Assembly (NCBI RefSeq): GCF_964340395.1
Contig: NC_135554.1
Coordinates: 18,383,092-18,447,091, forward strand
Direction: 5' to 3'
Source of the DNA: Glandiceps talaboti
Lineage: Eukaryota > Hemichordata > Enteropneusta > Spengelidae
Length of the DNA stretch: 64,000 nucleotides
This document shows, one piece after another, positions 51,386-64,000 of this stretch. The position numbers were made by a program, and so were the translations under genes. The notes under the pieces were generated by a model, which did not search any database, was not told where the DNA came from, and was given only the letters and a program-made list of their open reading frames with translations. Numbering within the stretch: the first letter of the stretch is position 1; the number at the start of each line of letters is the position of its first letter.

Positions 51386-54300
51386 ACATATACAGACAGA
51401 CAAACAAACAGACAAACAAACAAACAAACAAACAAACAGACAGACGCTTTTTCATGCCTATAGTACTAAAGTTCAGTTGTGCTAAAAGCTGTTGCTATGG
51501 GCGTGGTCTTGTTGCTAGACATATTTGCATACATATTTGAAATCTTTATTAATCTTTATTAGGCTTTGGATATCTCATTTATTTCCTTACAGCTAGGGTT
51601 AAATGTTAGCATTCGGCATAAACAACTTATTTGTAAGGATATGGCGGCCAAGATGGATGCAGAAGACATCATCATAATTAGTATGCTATTCTCATTCAGG
51701 ATTGCTTGGAGTCATGTAATCTGTGGTAATCACTATTCTTGAACAGTTAGTGTGATGTCTAGACTAATCAGATCTCTATTTGCATCACCAATATAGAAGT
51801 ACAATGTAATACCACATACACGAGTTTCTAATGGAAGATTGCTTACTGTACTGCGAGTAAGTTTTACTGAGCAATGTTGGCGAGTTTCTCAAATTTTAAA
51901 CGTTTTATCGACAATACCTTGTTATCCAACAAATTCCCACCTTACCTCACCCTTGTTTTTAAAGCATCCATTTCACACACCCCACACACACCCACCACAG
52001 CTAATGACTACTCCCTAAACTTGTTAGTAACTGTATACGATTTATAGACGTACGCATGGTGGGCCGCATAGACCTGACGGGAGATGGTGACGTGGTTGGT
52101 ACTGTAGATGTAGTTGCATCATCGATTATTTTCTCGTCATTTCCGGTGGTAGTCTTAGTTTGCACAACTTGGTCATAAGATACACCTAATACACGTAACG
52201 AAAATATGTAAAAGTAAGTTTCAATACGATGACAACATATAATACTGATAGCAGAAAATAAATATTGTTTTTGAAAGCCCACCTTACTTAACCCTAGTTT
52301 TTAAAGCATCCATTTCACACACCCCACACACACCCACCACAGCTAATGACTACTCCCTAAACTAGTTAGTAATTGTATACAATTTATAGACGTACGCATG
52401 GTGGGCCGCATAGACCTGATGGGAGATGGTGACGTGGTTGGTACTGTAGATGTAGTTGCATCATCGATTATTTTCTCGTCATTTCCGGTGGTAGTCTTAG
52501 TTTGCGCAACTTGGTCATGAGATACACCTAATACACGTACCGAAAATATGTAAAAGTAAGTTTCAATACGATGACAACATATAATACTGATAGAAGAAAA
52601 TAAATATTGTGTGTGAAAACACAATTATTATGACAAACACAATGTCATAATGAAGAGTATAGTATAGGTACCAGTGTCTGGTGCAGTCTGGTTATTGACA
52701 AGTGTTTGCGGTGCACTGTGCAGTCATATTTGTAAAAATTGCCTCAGACATCATCGCAAGCACAATACGAATGAAGATATGTGTGACCTATCCAGATATT
52801 CCAAATAAAAGAGTAGAGCTGCCTTGTCCAAGTCTACAAGTAACAAGGCAGCTTCTGTCTCGTAATCCGAAAGAGTCAACAGCATACCACCGGTATTTTG
52901 ACAGTCTTTGTGAGCAGTTTCCCAGGGAACGCATTTCATATCGCCAACAATTATAGTCTACAGAACTCTTTGAGACTACACAAACAAAAGTGATATACAT
53001 GTATTTCATGTAATTTCAGACCCGGTCCTGAAGTAAAATGTATGGTATTAATGTTATCATGTAAAGCTTTAAGTTTCAAAATGTATTATATTACTCGAGT
53101 CAACAATCTCTTACTTCGAGTCTTATTGTCATATGTTAGACGAATAAGTATGGTCCTTTCTATTTTTATCAGGACCCGAACGGTCCTAAATTTGGTCGAT
53201 TGAACAAAATATTTTTTTAATCGACGCCGTCTATGGCCAGATCAGTTAAAGGCCATGCCATTGATGGTAAGATGATGATGACAAAAGTACATATCTAGGC
53301 GATGATTATCAGTTGTCACTGAAATTTGGTTATAAAGTAAAGATATCATAGTTTTCCTTTGACTGTGATTGTTATTTCTAAGGCTTCAAGACTATTCAAA
53401 GTACGATTCAGAATTGAAAGCATGGGCAACTTGTTATTTATTTTCTTTAACCAACCGACCGACCCATCATTTTAAAAGTGCTACGATGAGATGGATGAGA
53501 GAGAAATCGACATGGTGACTTACCATCTGTTCTGCTGTCTCTACCTATCGAGGCGGTTATCGATGTAGGACAAACTGTAGTCTGAAACTTCTGCGTAGAG
53601 TTGCTCCTGACGACAGATGCCTTTGACACAGTGGACTCTAGAGACGAGGAAAGGTGGTATACGAGAGTAGTTACTATCTATGGCCTGAGTGTAAGAGGAA
53701 TGGGGCGGGGTCAACATAAATTCTGCATACAGAGGAGGCTACTGGAAAAAAAAACAGGAAAGGAATTTTTGTGTGCTATCATATATACATTTTGAACCTG
53801 AATATCTGTTGAATTTGTAATGGTTTGATTCCTTCCAGTATGTACGGTATGTAGATGATGTTGAGAATAAGCTATATTATAAATAACGTACAGTTCGACA
53901 TAGGTGGCGTTCAGGTATATAATTTGGACAAGTGTGTAAAATACCAACAACCAAATTCGAAGTGTTTTACATACTTGTAATTTCAAGACAAACAACACCA
54001 ACTGAAAGCTAGAAGGTAATTATTATCACCATTTAGGTTTGGGAGTACTGTTGGGAAAAGAATTTGTTTTAATTATTGAAAGATTGGAATTCTTTAAATA
54101 GTTTCCTTAAATTAAGGGGAACACCACTCCAGGAAATAGAGACATTTTCATGCAATGTGAGTTCTGGATCATGGACAGGCATTTCATGATTTTACTTCAC
54201 ATGAAATGACTTGTGATTTCAGAGAAACATTAAGTTGATCTTGTGCCTTTCATAGCGTACCTTTGCTGTTGGTCACAGTGCCTCATGGGAGTTAACAAAA

Positions 54301-55320
54301 ATGATTATTCATGGAGAACGATAGATGCATATGTTTATTAGAACTGTTTTGCACTGAAGCGAATAAGTACTTAGGAGTAACGAATATTAATTGTTACCAT
54401 CATGAAGCCTGACATTCTGTATGTTCCATTAGAAATCAAAACATACATGTAGCCTTAAAAATTGACCATATACATTACTGCAGTCGGGCCATATATCTTT
54501 TTAATCTATTATTATTTTAAGAGACCTAAAATATCGCCAGCGGTTCAAATGCTATCCCCCTTGAAGTCTTCCGAAACTTTTAAGTTTCCCCCAAATGACA
54601 TCTGGAGTAAAATAAACCTCACTTTTCTTCAATTTCACCACTGCTGCTATAAAATGTTGGATCATATCAAACCAAATACAGACCATTTATTTTACCATGA
54701 ATTAAATATTAATATGATAAAACTGTTTAATTGGCATCGATTATATATATTTAAATCCACTATCAATATATCCTAACATTTCAATTTTCGTGACGTGCCT
54801 ATATGGATGAAAAATGGGTATTTTGTAATACTTGAAAAAAAAAACGCAAGAACGTAGACCGAATTCAAGTTTGTCACCCAATAAATCATCAAAACAAAAT
54901 CAGATGTTTTAAAAATATTTTTATTGTACTTCAGGACATGATTTGTAAACAACTGAGTAAACAAAAGTACTTGTGATCTAGTCTGTGCACACATCTGTCG
55001 CCTCTCCATATATTGAAATGTCACAGTACTTTACGGTGACATTTTTGTGATTACCTGTAATTGATTACAGTGGAATATTTTTGTTAAGCCAGATGATTAC
55101 ACATCACGTCATCGGTGCACATTTCAACAACAATGTTGACTGCACAACCTTAGAATATTTGATTCCAAAAGAAGAATATCAATTCCTACGTACCTTTTCC
55201 GAATTCCAAATATGACAGTGCTATACCCATTCCGATGGATAACAAGAACAGTGACACAAATATCATGAGAGCCAATCGGCCACGACGACGAAGGTAGTTC
55301 TTGACCTCTAGTTCTGTCAT
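45669..55320 (-). CDS. Type II membrane C-type lectin receptor (3' end not found)
   Basis: Exons in transcription order, all with phase-1 starts: 55320-55194 (MTELEVKNYLRRRGRLALMI..., short basic cytoplasmic tail and TM at residues about 16-36, so N-terminus inside); 53637-53524, 52527-52396, 52185-52054 and 47605-47492 (Ser/Thr/Pro-rich stalk, for example TTSTVPTTSPSPVRSM); and 46002-45669 (lectin core). The core has C...WRYEVRSVQVSW, CQSTGGMLVTIPD, DVWIGLRF, YEWVNG and GEPNNYSQECVHL, with the EPN triplet that in this fold binds mannose-type sugars through calcium. The core ends in phase 2 (TG|) and needs a last exon with the W-N-D calcium site, which I could not locate. All stalk exons are 1-1, so they can be skipped or combined without frame loss. 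It is probably a cell-surface recognition receptor; ligand unknown. Confidence 0.75.
47492..47605 (-). CDS. Stalk exon A of the lectin receptor
   Basis: 114 nt, acceptor GTCTCTAG and donor GATG|GTAAGT. It encodes STVSTASVVRSNSPKMFQ... and ends in phase 1 just upstream of the lectin core. A paralogous exon (53637-53524) has identical length and borders. Confidence 0.7.
47690..47958. other. Intron DNA with (AAT)n
   Basis: No exon seen; short AAT/AAC repeat at about 47822-47853. Confidence 0.5.
47959..48955 (+). mobile_element. Helentron-like element with 147-bp core repeats
   Basis: 5' subterminal CCTCCCGTAAGGG (47960-47972); about six tandem units keyed by TTATGCAAATTATTC at 47981, 48131, 48278, 48424, 48573 and about 48719 (period 146-150); then a GACA/CA microsatellite (48852-48902); then a hairpin TACCTCC...GGAGGTA (about 48921-48946) followed by AAAATCTAG. 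The 3' arm CCCTTACAGGAGG is the inverse (12/13) of the 5' motif. CTAG fits the CTRR terminus. Same order of parts as 37105-38182 but unrelated sequence. Confidence 0.65.
49061..49166 (-). pseudogene. Fragment of a non-LTR retrotransposon ORF2 C terminus
   Basis: On the minus strand the translation reads GDRAFSVYAPKLWNRLPLEL then LRLLEIFALFKKSLKT. The block RAFSVxAPxLWNxLPxxLR...FKxxLKT is the characteristic C-terminal tail after the reverse transcriptase of LINE-type elements. Only this remnant is present. Confidence 0.7.
49917..50055. mobile_element. Diverged palindromic MITE (same design as 42881-43011)
   Basis: Starts AACCACCTCCTCGGGATGAT, has an internal GGTTTTAACC, and ends with the inverse CATCCCCAGGGGTGGT. 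Arms are less perfect than in the 42.9-kb copy. Confidence 0.6.
50190..51560. repeat. Tandem-repeat block with microsatellites, probably another element of the same architecture
   Basis: Several diverged units of about 115-125 bp keyed by GTTGCTATGGGCGTGGTC and TTGCTAGGTATATTTGCATA (about 50345, 50470, 50585, 50690 and again 51490). A short hairpin AGCCCTTCGGGCT (about 50239-50251) lies on the left. A CA plus GACA/AAAC microsatellite lies at 51328-51446. Boundaries are unclear. Confidence 0.5.
52043..52624 (-). repeat. 342-bp tandem duplication carrying a lectin stalk exon
   Basis: Two near-identical segments offset 342 bp each hold a 132-nt stalk exon (52527-52396 and 52185-52054) with the same acceptor (TACGTGTATTAG) and donor (ATGC|GTACGT). 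They differ at few positions, so the copy is recent. Both exons are open and phase 1-1, adding 44 residues each if included. Confidence 0.85.
52785..52975 (-). pseudogene. Decayed duplicate of the C-type lectin core exon
   Basis: Homologous to 46002 downward: same acceptor region, YNCWRYEMRS, then a deletion of about 11 bp relative to the intact copy shifts frame. The next frame reads CQNTGGMLLTLSDYETEAALL before similarity fades near the WIGL segment. EPN and the rest are lost. Flanking DNA (52980-53430) is duplicated with 46005-46520, showing a block duplication. Confidence 0.85.
53524..53637 (-). CDS. Stalk exon A' (duplicate of 47605-47492)
   Basis: 114 nt, open, with acceptor and donor in the same positions as its paralogue. 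It encodes SKASVVRSNSTQKFQTTV. It lies between the TM exon and the decayed lectin exon and could be spliced into the surviving receptor without frame change. Confidence 0.6.
53800..55193. other. First intron region of the lectin receptor
   Basis: AT-rich, no additional exon recognised between the stalk exon A' and the TM exon. Confidence 0.5.
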
Positions 55321-55433
55321 AATCTCAAGTTAAATTAATCTATAATGTTCACAATACACCAACGAAGTGAAAATTTCCACTGACTTATTTCTGTGAGTAC
55401 GCTAACTAATCACAGTCTTCGTATGTGTTTGTG

Positions 55434-55441
55434 TGACGTCA
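55434..55441. promoter_or_regulatory. Perfect CRE palindrome upstream of the lectin receptor
   Basis: TGACGTCA, the full CREB/ATF site, 114 bp upstream of the start codon at 55320. Eight-base sites can occur by chance; the position makes a role plausible. Confidence 0.4.
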
Positions 55442-55677
55442 TTTGACGACATGGCTACCTTTAAAACATGCCCTGAGGTTGACAATGTGACTTCGCTTCA
55501 ATTATATTCATAATATTAGATCTCAATTACATTCATAACATAAGCTCAACTCACAAATTTGCAATAATAATGGTAATATTTGATCATTTACTCTCATATC
55601 ATCAAGGGTTTTTAATAGTGACAATCCCCCCAAATGGCACAATAGTATGGACAGCTATCGTCGGATTTGTTACCTAT

Positions 55678-55781
<104 letters not shown>

Positions 55782-55861
55782 CCGATGCAACAGTCACACA
55801 GTTCTTTTATTTTACAAATTGTAATTGAAACGGTAGAAAGAAACAAGATTACATCCTGCTA

Positions 55862-57403
55862 GGGCTTCACAAACACATCCACCCGAAGACATGGGCTTGT
55901 GGACGTGCCAACGGATGAAGCTATCAATGTTTAACGTTTTGGAATGACCAAAGTGTATCCGCAAGGCCTACATTATGCGAGTCTCACGTGTGGGTTAGGG
56001 AGGGATGTTAGTCGTCGGGAACGTTGAAATGAGGTGACTATCTTATGATTCAGGAGATGGTTCACGAAACCAGAAAGCAAATGAAACATGGATCAAAGCC
56101 ATTGGAGAACAACTGTCACGTGATATTATTATTCATTAACGAGGGTAAAAAGAAGTGAGTCGTAGCCAAACTCCAAGGATTCAAAATATAATTTAATTTT
56201 AACAAATTTAATTATAGATTATAAATCTAAATATGGTCCATTTTCAATGTCTATCTCTCCCCCCCCCATTGGTGTGGTTTTATAGTACACACTCCTATCA
56301 TGTGAAATGAAATATTTAGAAACACATGCTCACTTAAAGAAACCAGATATAAACTGAAAGTTCACCTGAAGATTAGTTTTACAAGAATGACATGATCTAT
56401 CATTTAATTGTTTAATCATACTCAGTGGTTAAAATACAAATGCTTCATGAAGAATATGTATTGAAGAATTAATGTATTTGTGTCAGTGTTCTTTTAGATA
56501 ATGAGGTACATATCATTTGTTATTTTTGCTCATAATGCTAATAGGCAAATTAGTACACAAAGATTTCATTCAAAATATTAAACTTTGCCATTGACCATGT
56601 TATTCAACCGAGTGCTTGATATATCGTGGCACACGAGGAACCTTTGCAAAAAAATATGCAAATTAAGATCTTTAATATGCACGGATTTTGTTACAAAATA
56701 TGTCCGTTATTTTTTTTGGTACTTTTGTATACATTGTAGTGCCTAACGAGTGAAAGAGGGGATCATGTTAGTGTACAACTTTGCTTTGCAGTGCATGTGC
56801 TTGGTTGAATCAAAGAGGGCGTCCTTTGCATGATGAACTAAGTACATTGCGACCATTTCCTATTTATGATTATCTATTATTATTGCCATTTCTCAAATCG
56901 TACGTGATTTTAAGTGATGTCTTGGCGATTAGTGTGACAGGGATGTACCACGTCAACAATTACTTTATGAAAGCAATGTAACATTCGACCGACACGAAAT
57001 AAGGTTCAAAAAAGCAAATATTATTTATGAAATATCTAGCTTAAATAAAATATAATTAGACTGTGACCCGTCCTAATTTAAGATTAGGGACGAAAATGGT
57101 CATGTAACAATTTGCTGCAGGGCTCATAAAAAACTGAAAGTTTGGTACCATCCTGGTGTTAATATGGAATGTTGGCATTTGAATCATGATAAGTGTGACA
57201 TATTCTACTATACAGTGATGAAGATTTGGCAAAGGCGAAGATTAATGGCTCAACCTTTGCCATGGACCAATCTCACAATTTCTGTGAGATAAAAATTGTG
57301 AGATAACATCAACATGACAATAACTACACGATGTCTGAATGACCCTGTTTCATCAACTAGACTATAGAGGGTTTTCCATATTTCCCCAAGACACCATAAT
57401 CGA
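55862..57403. other. Intergenic, nothing recognised
   Basis: AT-rich; no supported exon on either strand. A C run lies near 56260. Confidence 0.5.
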
Positions 57404-59242
<1,839 letters not shown>

Positions 59243-59286
59243 AATACCGCGAATACTTTTAACTTACCTCAGTCGGACAAGGCTGT

Positions 59287-59330
59287 ATTCAACCATAGAC
59301 TCTCCACCACTCGAGGGTCTATGATTCAAC
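59287..59330. mobile_element. 30-bp CATAGAC palindromic insertion with perfect 7-bp TSD
   Basis: The 30-bp unit (59294-59323) begins CATAGACTCTCC and ends GAGGGTCTATG. It is bracketed by ATTCAAC at 59287-59293 and 59324-59330. Same ends as the 410-bp element at 9017-9426, whose duplications are ATTAAAC. Confidence 0.7.
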
Positions 59331-59496
59331 TGTTCACTTTACACAAAATCTATATCTGAGAAGTATACTGATAAACTAGTTAAAGTAATTGGTGATATCA
59401 TTTTGATGACTGACTGTAGATCATCATAGGTTAAATCATGATGGACTGGCGTGTGAGTTGTACTTAATTGTAGTTACAGACTCAACAACCCCCATC

Positions 59497-59573
59497 CACC
59501 ACCACCACCACCACCACCACCACCACCACCACCACCACCACCACCACCCCCCCCCCCCCAAAAAAAAAAAGAA
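59497..59573. repeat. (CAC)n, C run and A run
   Basis: About 17 CAC units, then a C homopolymer and an A run; open frames across it are poly-His/poly-Trp artefacts. Confidence 0.95.
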
Positions 59574-60274
59574 AACAGCACAAATAAATTGTGAATATAT
59601 CAATTTATTATGCCATACCCAAACTCCGGTGCTTACACAGATAAAGCTGTAAGTTATATATAACTGTTGAATTTCATTGAAAAGGGGAAAAAAAGAGATC
59701 AAGATCTCTTGTTGTCGGGCTGCTATTTTACAAGTGATTATGATGAGCTAACGCAAGGTTACACATTACATGCGTGGGGTGGATTGGTAGGTGCTCACCC
59801 TGTTTTGACGTTGGCAGTAGGGGGGTCATCCTGTTTTGAAATTTGTGGATAGGGGGTCATTGTGTTGTGGATTGTGATGGAAGAAAAAATCCATTTCTAC
59901 AACAGCATGTAACCTTGGCTTAACTGTAGTATTTGCTCTTGTCCCTGATTCTTACATACATTCTTTAATATTACTTCATGTAAACGTTCAAACATAACTA
60001 TACATCATACACATACATGTATTACCTAGCTACTACACTAGCTACAGAGCATGTCATTGTTTATTTCAACCCTATGTAGTTACATTTTACATGTTGGTGC
60101 TGGCTTGTATTTAGCTTTCTATAACTTATAACTCATCTTTCCTAACGTGTAAAACGCCTCGGAAATTAAACTTCAAATTTTGCAGTTAGTTTTCCTCAAT
60201 AATATTACTACCCATAGTCAGTTAAAAACCAAGTAAACATGGGAATGGTCGTGCTAACTTAAGTAGAGGTCAAA

Positions 60275-61030
60275 ATTATATCAGATTATATCAACATGAA
60301 TTATAGTTATATCAACATTATATAAGATTACATCAACATGAATTATAGTTATATCAACATTATATCAGATTATATCAACATGAATTATAGTTATATCAAC
60401 ATTATATCAGCTTATATCAACATGAATTATAGTTATATCAACATTATATCAGATTATATCAACATGAATTATAGTTATATCAACATTATATCAGATTATA
60501 TCAACATGAATTATAGTTATATCAACATTATATCAGATTATATCAACATGAATTATAATTATATCAACATTATATCAGATTATATCAACTTGAATTATAG
60601 TTATATCAACATTATATCAGATTATATCAACATGAATTATAATTATATGAACATTATATCAGATTATATCAACATGAATTATAGTTATATCAACATTATC
60701 TCAGATTATATCAACATGAATTATAGTTAGATCAACATTATATTAGATTATATCAACATGAATTATAGTTATATCAACATTATATCAGATTATATCAACA
60801 TGAATTATATTTATATCAACATTATATTAGATTCTATCAACATGAAATATAGTTTATCAACATTATATCAGATTATATCAACATGAATTATAATTATAGG
60901 AACATTATATCAGATTGTATCAACATGAATTATAGTTATATCAACATTATATCAGATTATATCAACATGAATTATAGTTATATCAACATTATATTAGATT
61001 ATATCAACATGAAATATAGTTTTATCAACC
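60275..61030 (+). repeat. 42-bp minisatellite, about 18 copies
   Basis: Unit contains TATATCAACATGAATTATAG and TATATCAACATTATATCAGA. Since 42 is divisible by 3, it yields a repeating 14-residue open frame (NYSYINIISDYINM) that I treat as non-coding. Edges are more diverged than the centre. Confidence 0.95.
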
Positions 61031-61956
61031 ATATGCCATTTACATCTAAACTTGCAGTTGAACACAATATAAAAGATTGTCGTGTCATGTTGGCGAACTC
61101 GCTTGTATTACCAAGTTATATTCCGTAGTATTTCATAAGCCATCATAAATTACTGTGCTGCCCTTGACAAACAATTCTACATCTAGTCATCTTCAACAGC
61201 CTGGTGATAGAAAATAAACACAATTAATATACTGGAGAAAAAACAATTTTGAAATATAACAACATTAAGCAACAGCTAACATATAAAGTAAAGAAGGTGT
61301 TCGTGTTACCATGGTTACTGTATGAATAGAGTTATAGGGCATACATTAATTTAAAAGTAGATGTGGGTGTTACTGTATGAACAGAGTTAGTCTTCAGTGG
61401 CATGTAGTGTCCAATAATAGCAAGTAGGGGTGACGTTTTGATGTAATTCACATCAATTTAGTATATTGTATCTTCTTAAATCAGTTATATTCTGGTGAAA
61501 GAATATAAACTACTGACCCACTACAACATAACAATACAAGGGTATGACTACACATAGATCTCTTCAAGGGCTTTCACATATACAAAGAGACAAGACACCA
61601 CCACCCCACGGCCCCACCCGTACCCCACTATATAGATATAAGTGATGTCGCCATATTATTTTCGTTGCCTTGGAGGAACTGCAGGTGTAGTTGAAGGGTG
61701 GTAGCCTGGATTCATTGTGATTGCGTAGATGCTATCGTGAATTATATCCTTCAAAACGAAAATATAAGATTCATTTCAGACATTCCTTAATTCCCTAATG
61801 TTCAACATAAATTTTGATCAATTTTAAGTGTTAGTATTGATGAAGGTTGGTTACAATTTCACCAATGACATGACAGCTATACCTAAATGCAGTGGTGATG
61901 TATTCATACAATATTTGCCGTAGATTTACCTAACGCAAGAAAAAGATTGTACATAC

Positions 61957-62033
61957 CTGTAGTTCTAAATTGACAAATATAGGCTTTCTCGGAATAACAA
62001 TGGTCATTGTCCCAAAGGTAATTTCGACTACGC
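61957..62033 (-). CDS. Last domain exon of a second C-type lectin gene
   Basis: 77 nt with acceptor ATTTTCTAG and donor CTACAG|GTATGT. The translation RSRNYLWDNDHCYSEKAYIC then QFRTTG has the W-D-N-D calcium-site strand and the two final cysteines that close C-type lectin domains. It starts in phase 2, exactly matching the phase in which the lectin core exon at 46002-45669 ends, but that exon lies downstream on the same strand, so this belongs to another gene whose core exons are beyond 62033 or outside the window. A following exon near 61749 would give a short tail: in phase it reads GYNSR then stop. A different phase there stays open for 30 codons (NPGY motif, stop 61658-61656). Confidence 0.75.
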
Positions 62034-63379
62034 CTAGAAAATATAAGACCAAGCCTTTAAGCCTCAAAGAAATATATATGGGAGTTGTTTCATATACAGG
62101 GGTAATGATCAAAATACCACAAAGTTATTGATTGGGGGAGGGGGGCAAAGGTTAAGCTAGGGTCCCCCACTGGATAATGAAATGAAGGTAACATGATAAT
62201 ATTGGCATTACTTCTGTTTACCTCAAACATTGAATATAAAACACCATTTATCTCATCACTGTACATGTCCTGTAACAGTCAATTTGTTGAATGGAAAGTA
62301 CAGTGCTGATAAAGCTGCTATTATGGTTCATTTTTCTAGCCTGTAGACAAGTACCAATGTAATGATATCCTGTAACAAACAGTTTGTTGTATGATATACA
62401 TATTTCATAATTGGTTTTAACTACCAATAATACTGGTGGCCAATTTTCATACTTCAAATCTGATGATGCTAGGTTGTCATCATGGCGATCCATATCACCA
62501 GATCACACTTATAATCTGCAAGGTATTGCACGATTTTTGCATTTGATTCCTGACTTGACATTTGTTTTTGCTTACACTTTTATCTCAGGTGACTTAGAAA
62601 GCAAGTGATACTTTATGTTGCTAATTAGTTATTGAAATACTGTTAGTATAGTTAGACGAAGAAACTGCTATCGAGTATGTAGAATGTTAAGCATTACATC
62701 AACTTTAAATGCGTAACGCATTGTTCCATCTAGGAAACTACTACTAGTGCATTTGGAATAATGGCATTGTGATTATGATATCTATCTCTCCGACAAATAC
62801 CTTAAATCGCCCTCAAACGTTTACAACCTGTCATTATTCATCATCAAATTTCATGTTATGCTACCAATGTTGACAGCTTTACCAACATGGCTGCCTCTTT
62901 CAAAGTTGCTGAATGATGGTTCAATATAAAGACGTTGACACATCTCCAAACGTAACGCATTCGGTATTTAAATAATAACACATGCCAGCGAGGACAATTC
63001 GGCTTGGGCATCATCAAAATTTTGGTAAAGAGTGCCATCCCTTGGACAAGCACTAACTTGTGATATTGCCCAAGTGCGTGTGTTATTGATTTTATTACAC
63101 CGTCCACTCATTCATCCTCGCATTCATATGTTCATCACATTTGTCATCGCTAGTAAAGGTTTCCCCTTCATGGTGCATTTCTAATCTGTACTTGCAGATA
63201 ACCATAAAATGGGGATATGGCATTCTTTGTAGGAGCTCGAGTGTCCCCACCTTAAATTTGTAGTTATATTTATTCAGATTTTCAGCAAGAAATAAGGGGC
63301 GACGTCAAAAGATCGATGTTTACAAAAAAACTTAATTGCTTTAGTTTGGGGGTGGGGGGGGGGGGTTTGGCCAAAATAA
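62034..63379. other. No recognised feature
   Basis: The interval should hold upstream exons of the lectin at 62033 if its introns are short, but no EPN/QPD or WIGL motif is visible on the minus strand. A G run lies at 63350-63365. Confidence 0.5.
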
Positions 63380-63868
63380 TTTCTCAACCGTCAAAAACGA
63401 TTTAACGCCATACTTGGCAAATTTAGTACGATTTCAAGGCTGCTTTTACCTAAAACACTGCGTATAGTCGGTCCGATTTATCAGCGGTACGCGGTTCAGC
63501 TTTCAAATTTGCTGCAAAATACGTATTTGGGAACGAGGTGGGTATCCAGAGTGTGCGTACGCACATTTCATCAGTTGGCGTCGTCGAGACACGAATTCGC
63601 GAAGGGTTCGTACAATTTTCTGGTCCATATATGTTCTCCTCACATAATTTATAAATGCCCTTCGAACGACTTTCAGAAACTAACGAACAAGATTTGGGAG
63701 TTAAATATCAAAAAACAGCAGGGCAAATCCCGGGCCAGTGTACAGGAAAGCGCAACGAAGTTGTGGCATGCCAAATACAAAAATGACCGACGGTCATTAG
63801 CCGAGTTCATGTCCCAGGAGGTCGAGTCGAAACAATCTATTTTGAAATACGTTAAAAAATATGTTTGA
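63380..63868 (+). CDS. Long CpG-rich open frame of unknown identity
   Basis: 163 codons without a stop (from after TAA 63377-63379 to the stop at 63866-63868), unusual for this AT-rich DNA. The region has clearly more CpG than its neighbours. There is no ATG near the start, so it would have to be an internal or terminal exon; possible acceptor at 63425-63426 (CAAATTTAG). The C-terminal half is Lys/Gln-rich and helical (KLTNKIWELNIKKQQGKSRA, SLAEFMSQEVESKQSILKYV). No domain recognised. It may be a host exon or part of an old transposon. Confidence 0.35.
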   Translation, partial: FLNRQKRFNAILGKFSTISRLLLPKTLRIVGPIYQRYAVQLSNLLQNTYLGTRWVSRVCVRTFHQLASSRHEFAKGSYNFLVHICSPHIIYKCPSNDFQKLTNKIWELNIKKQQGKSRASVQESATKLWHAKYKNDRRSLAEFMSQEVESKQSILKYVKKYV

Positions 63869-64000
63869 AAGTTAACGAAGTCACAGTGGGTACGTGATCA
63901 GAGCCGATCGTTCAATCGTAGTGGTAAATTTTAAAGGACCTTCACGATAATTGATTTCAATAGACTATGTGGAGAGGACGTTGCCAAAATCCACCTACGC

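Noticed and set aside
60338-61128. 14-residue repeat protein and a possible CRISPR-like array
   Set aside because: Contiguous 42-bp minisatellite without unique spacers in an animal genome; the frame is a by-product of unit length.
62856-63107. Minus-strand 83-codon frame as upstream lectin exon
   Set aside because: No lectin motif (no WIGL, EPN or paired cysteines) and no convincing splice sites.

Overview
This window is from an animal nuclear genome. The genes are intron-rich with GT-AG splicing, intergenic DNA is AT-rich, and microsatellites, homopolymer G/C runs and small transposons are abundant. The gene content (a 44-exon proteasome adaptor, an EAR-repeat secreted protein, C-type lectin receptors) and the repeat architecture suggest a marine invertebrate, most likely an invertebrate deuterostome such as a hemichordate or cephalochordate. 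That placement is an inference; the sequence does not fix the species.

Layout. At 20-118 (-) there is a possible first exon of a divergent gene. From 758 to 38936 (+) lies a complete ECM29/ECPAS gene. I resolved 44 coding exons with consistent phase; they give a predicted 1881-residue HEAT-repeat proteasome adaptor. Its 9.4-kb intron 27 (16574-25987) holds a two-exon gene on the opposite strand (24639-18522). That gene encodes a secreted 566-residue protein: signal peptide, Cys-rich segment, coiled coil, then EAR/EPTP repeats. The ECM29 3' end (38937 to about 39810) faces a convergent minus-strand gene. That gene (55320-45669) encodes a type II membrane C-type lectin: a TM exon, mucin-like stalk exons and an EPN-type lectin exon. 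It contains an internal duplication with one decayed lectin exon (52975-52785). A second minus-strand C-type lectin shows only its WDND-containing last domain exon (62033-61957). A long CpG-rich open frame of unknown identity lies at 63380-63868 (+).

Mobile DNA fills much of the rest. It includes two elements with Helentron-like architecture (37105-38182 and 47959-48955), each with a tandem core of about 147-150 bp, a microsatellite, subterminal inverted repeats and a 3' hairpin ending in CTRR. A 1.83-kb TIR element (57407-59239, TSD TTA) carries a terminal coding exon with its own poly(A) signal. A CATAGAC-TIR family appears as one 410-bp copy and two ultrashort 30-36-bp copies, all with about 7-bp ATTNNNN target duplications. 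Several hairpin MITEs cluster at 42.2-43.0 kb, and a SINE-like family has copies in introns 19 and 27.

The genes have separate jobs: ECM29 is intracellular proteasome quality control, the nested EAR protein is extracellular, and the lectins are probable surface recognition receptors. I see no tRNA, rRNA or CRISPR array.
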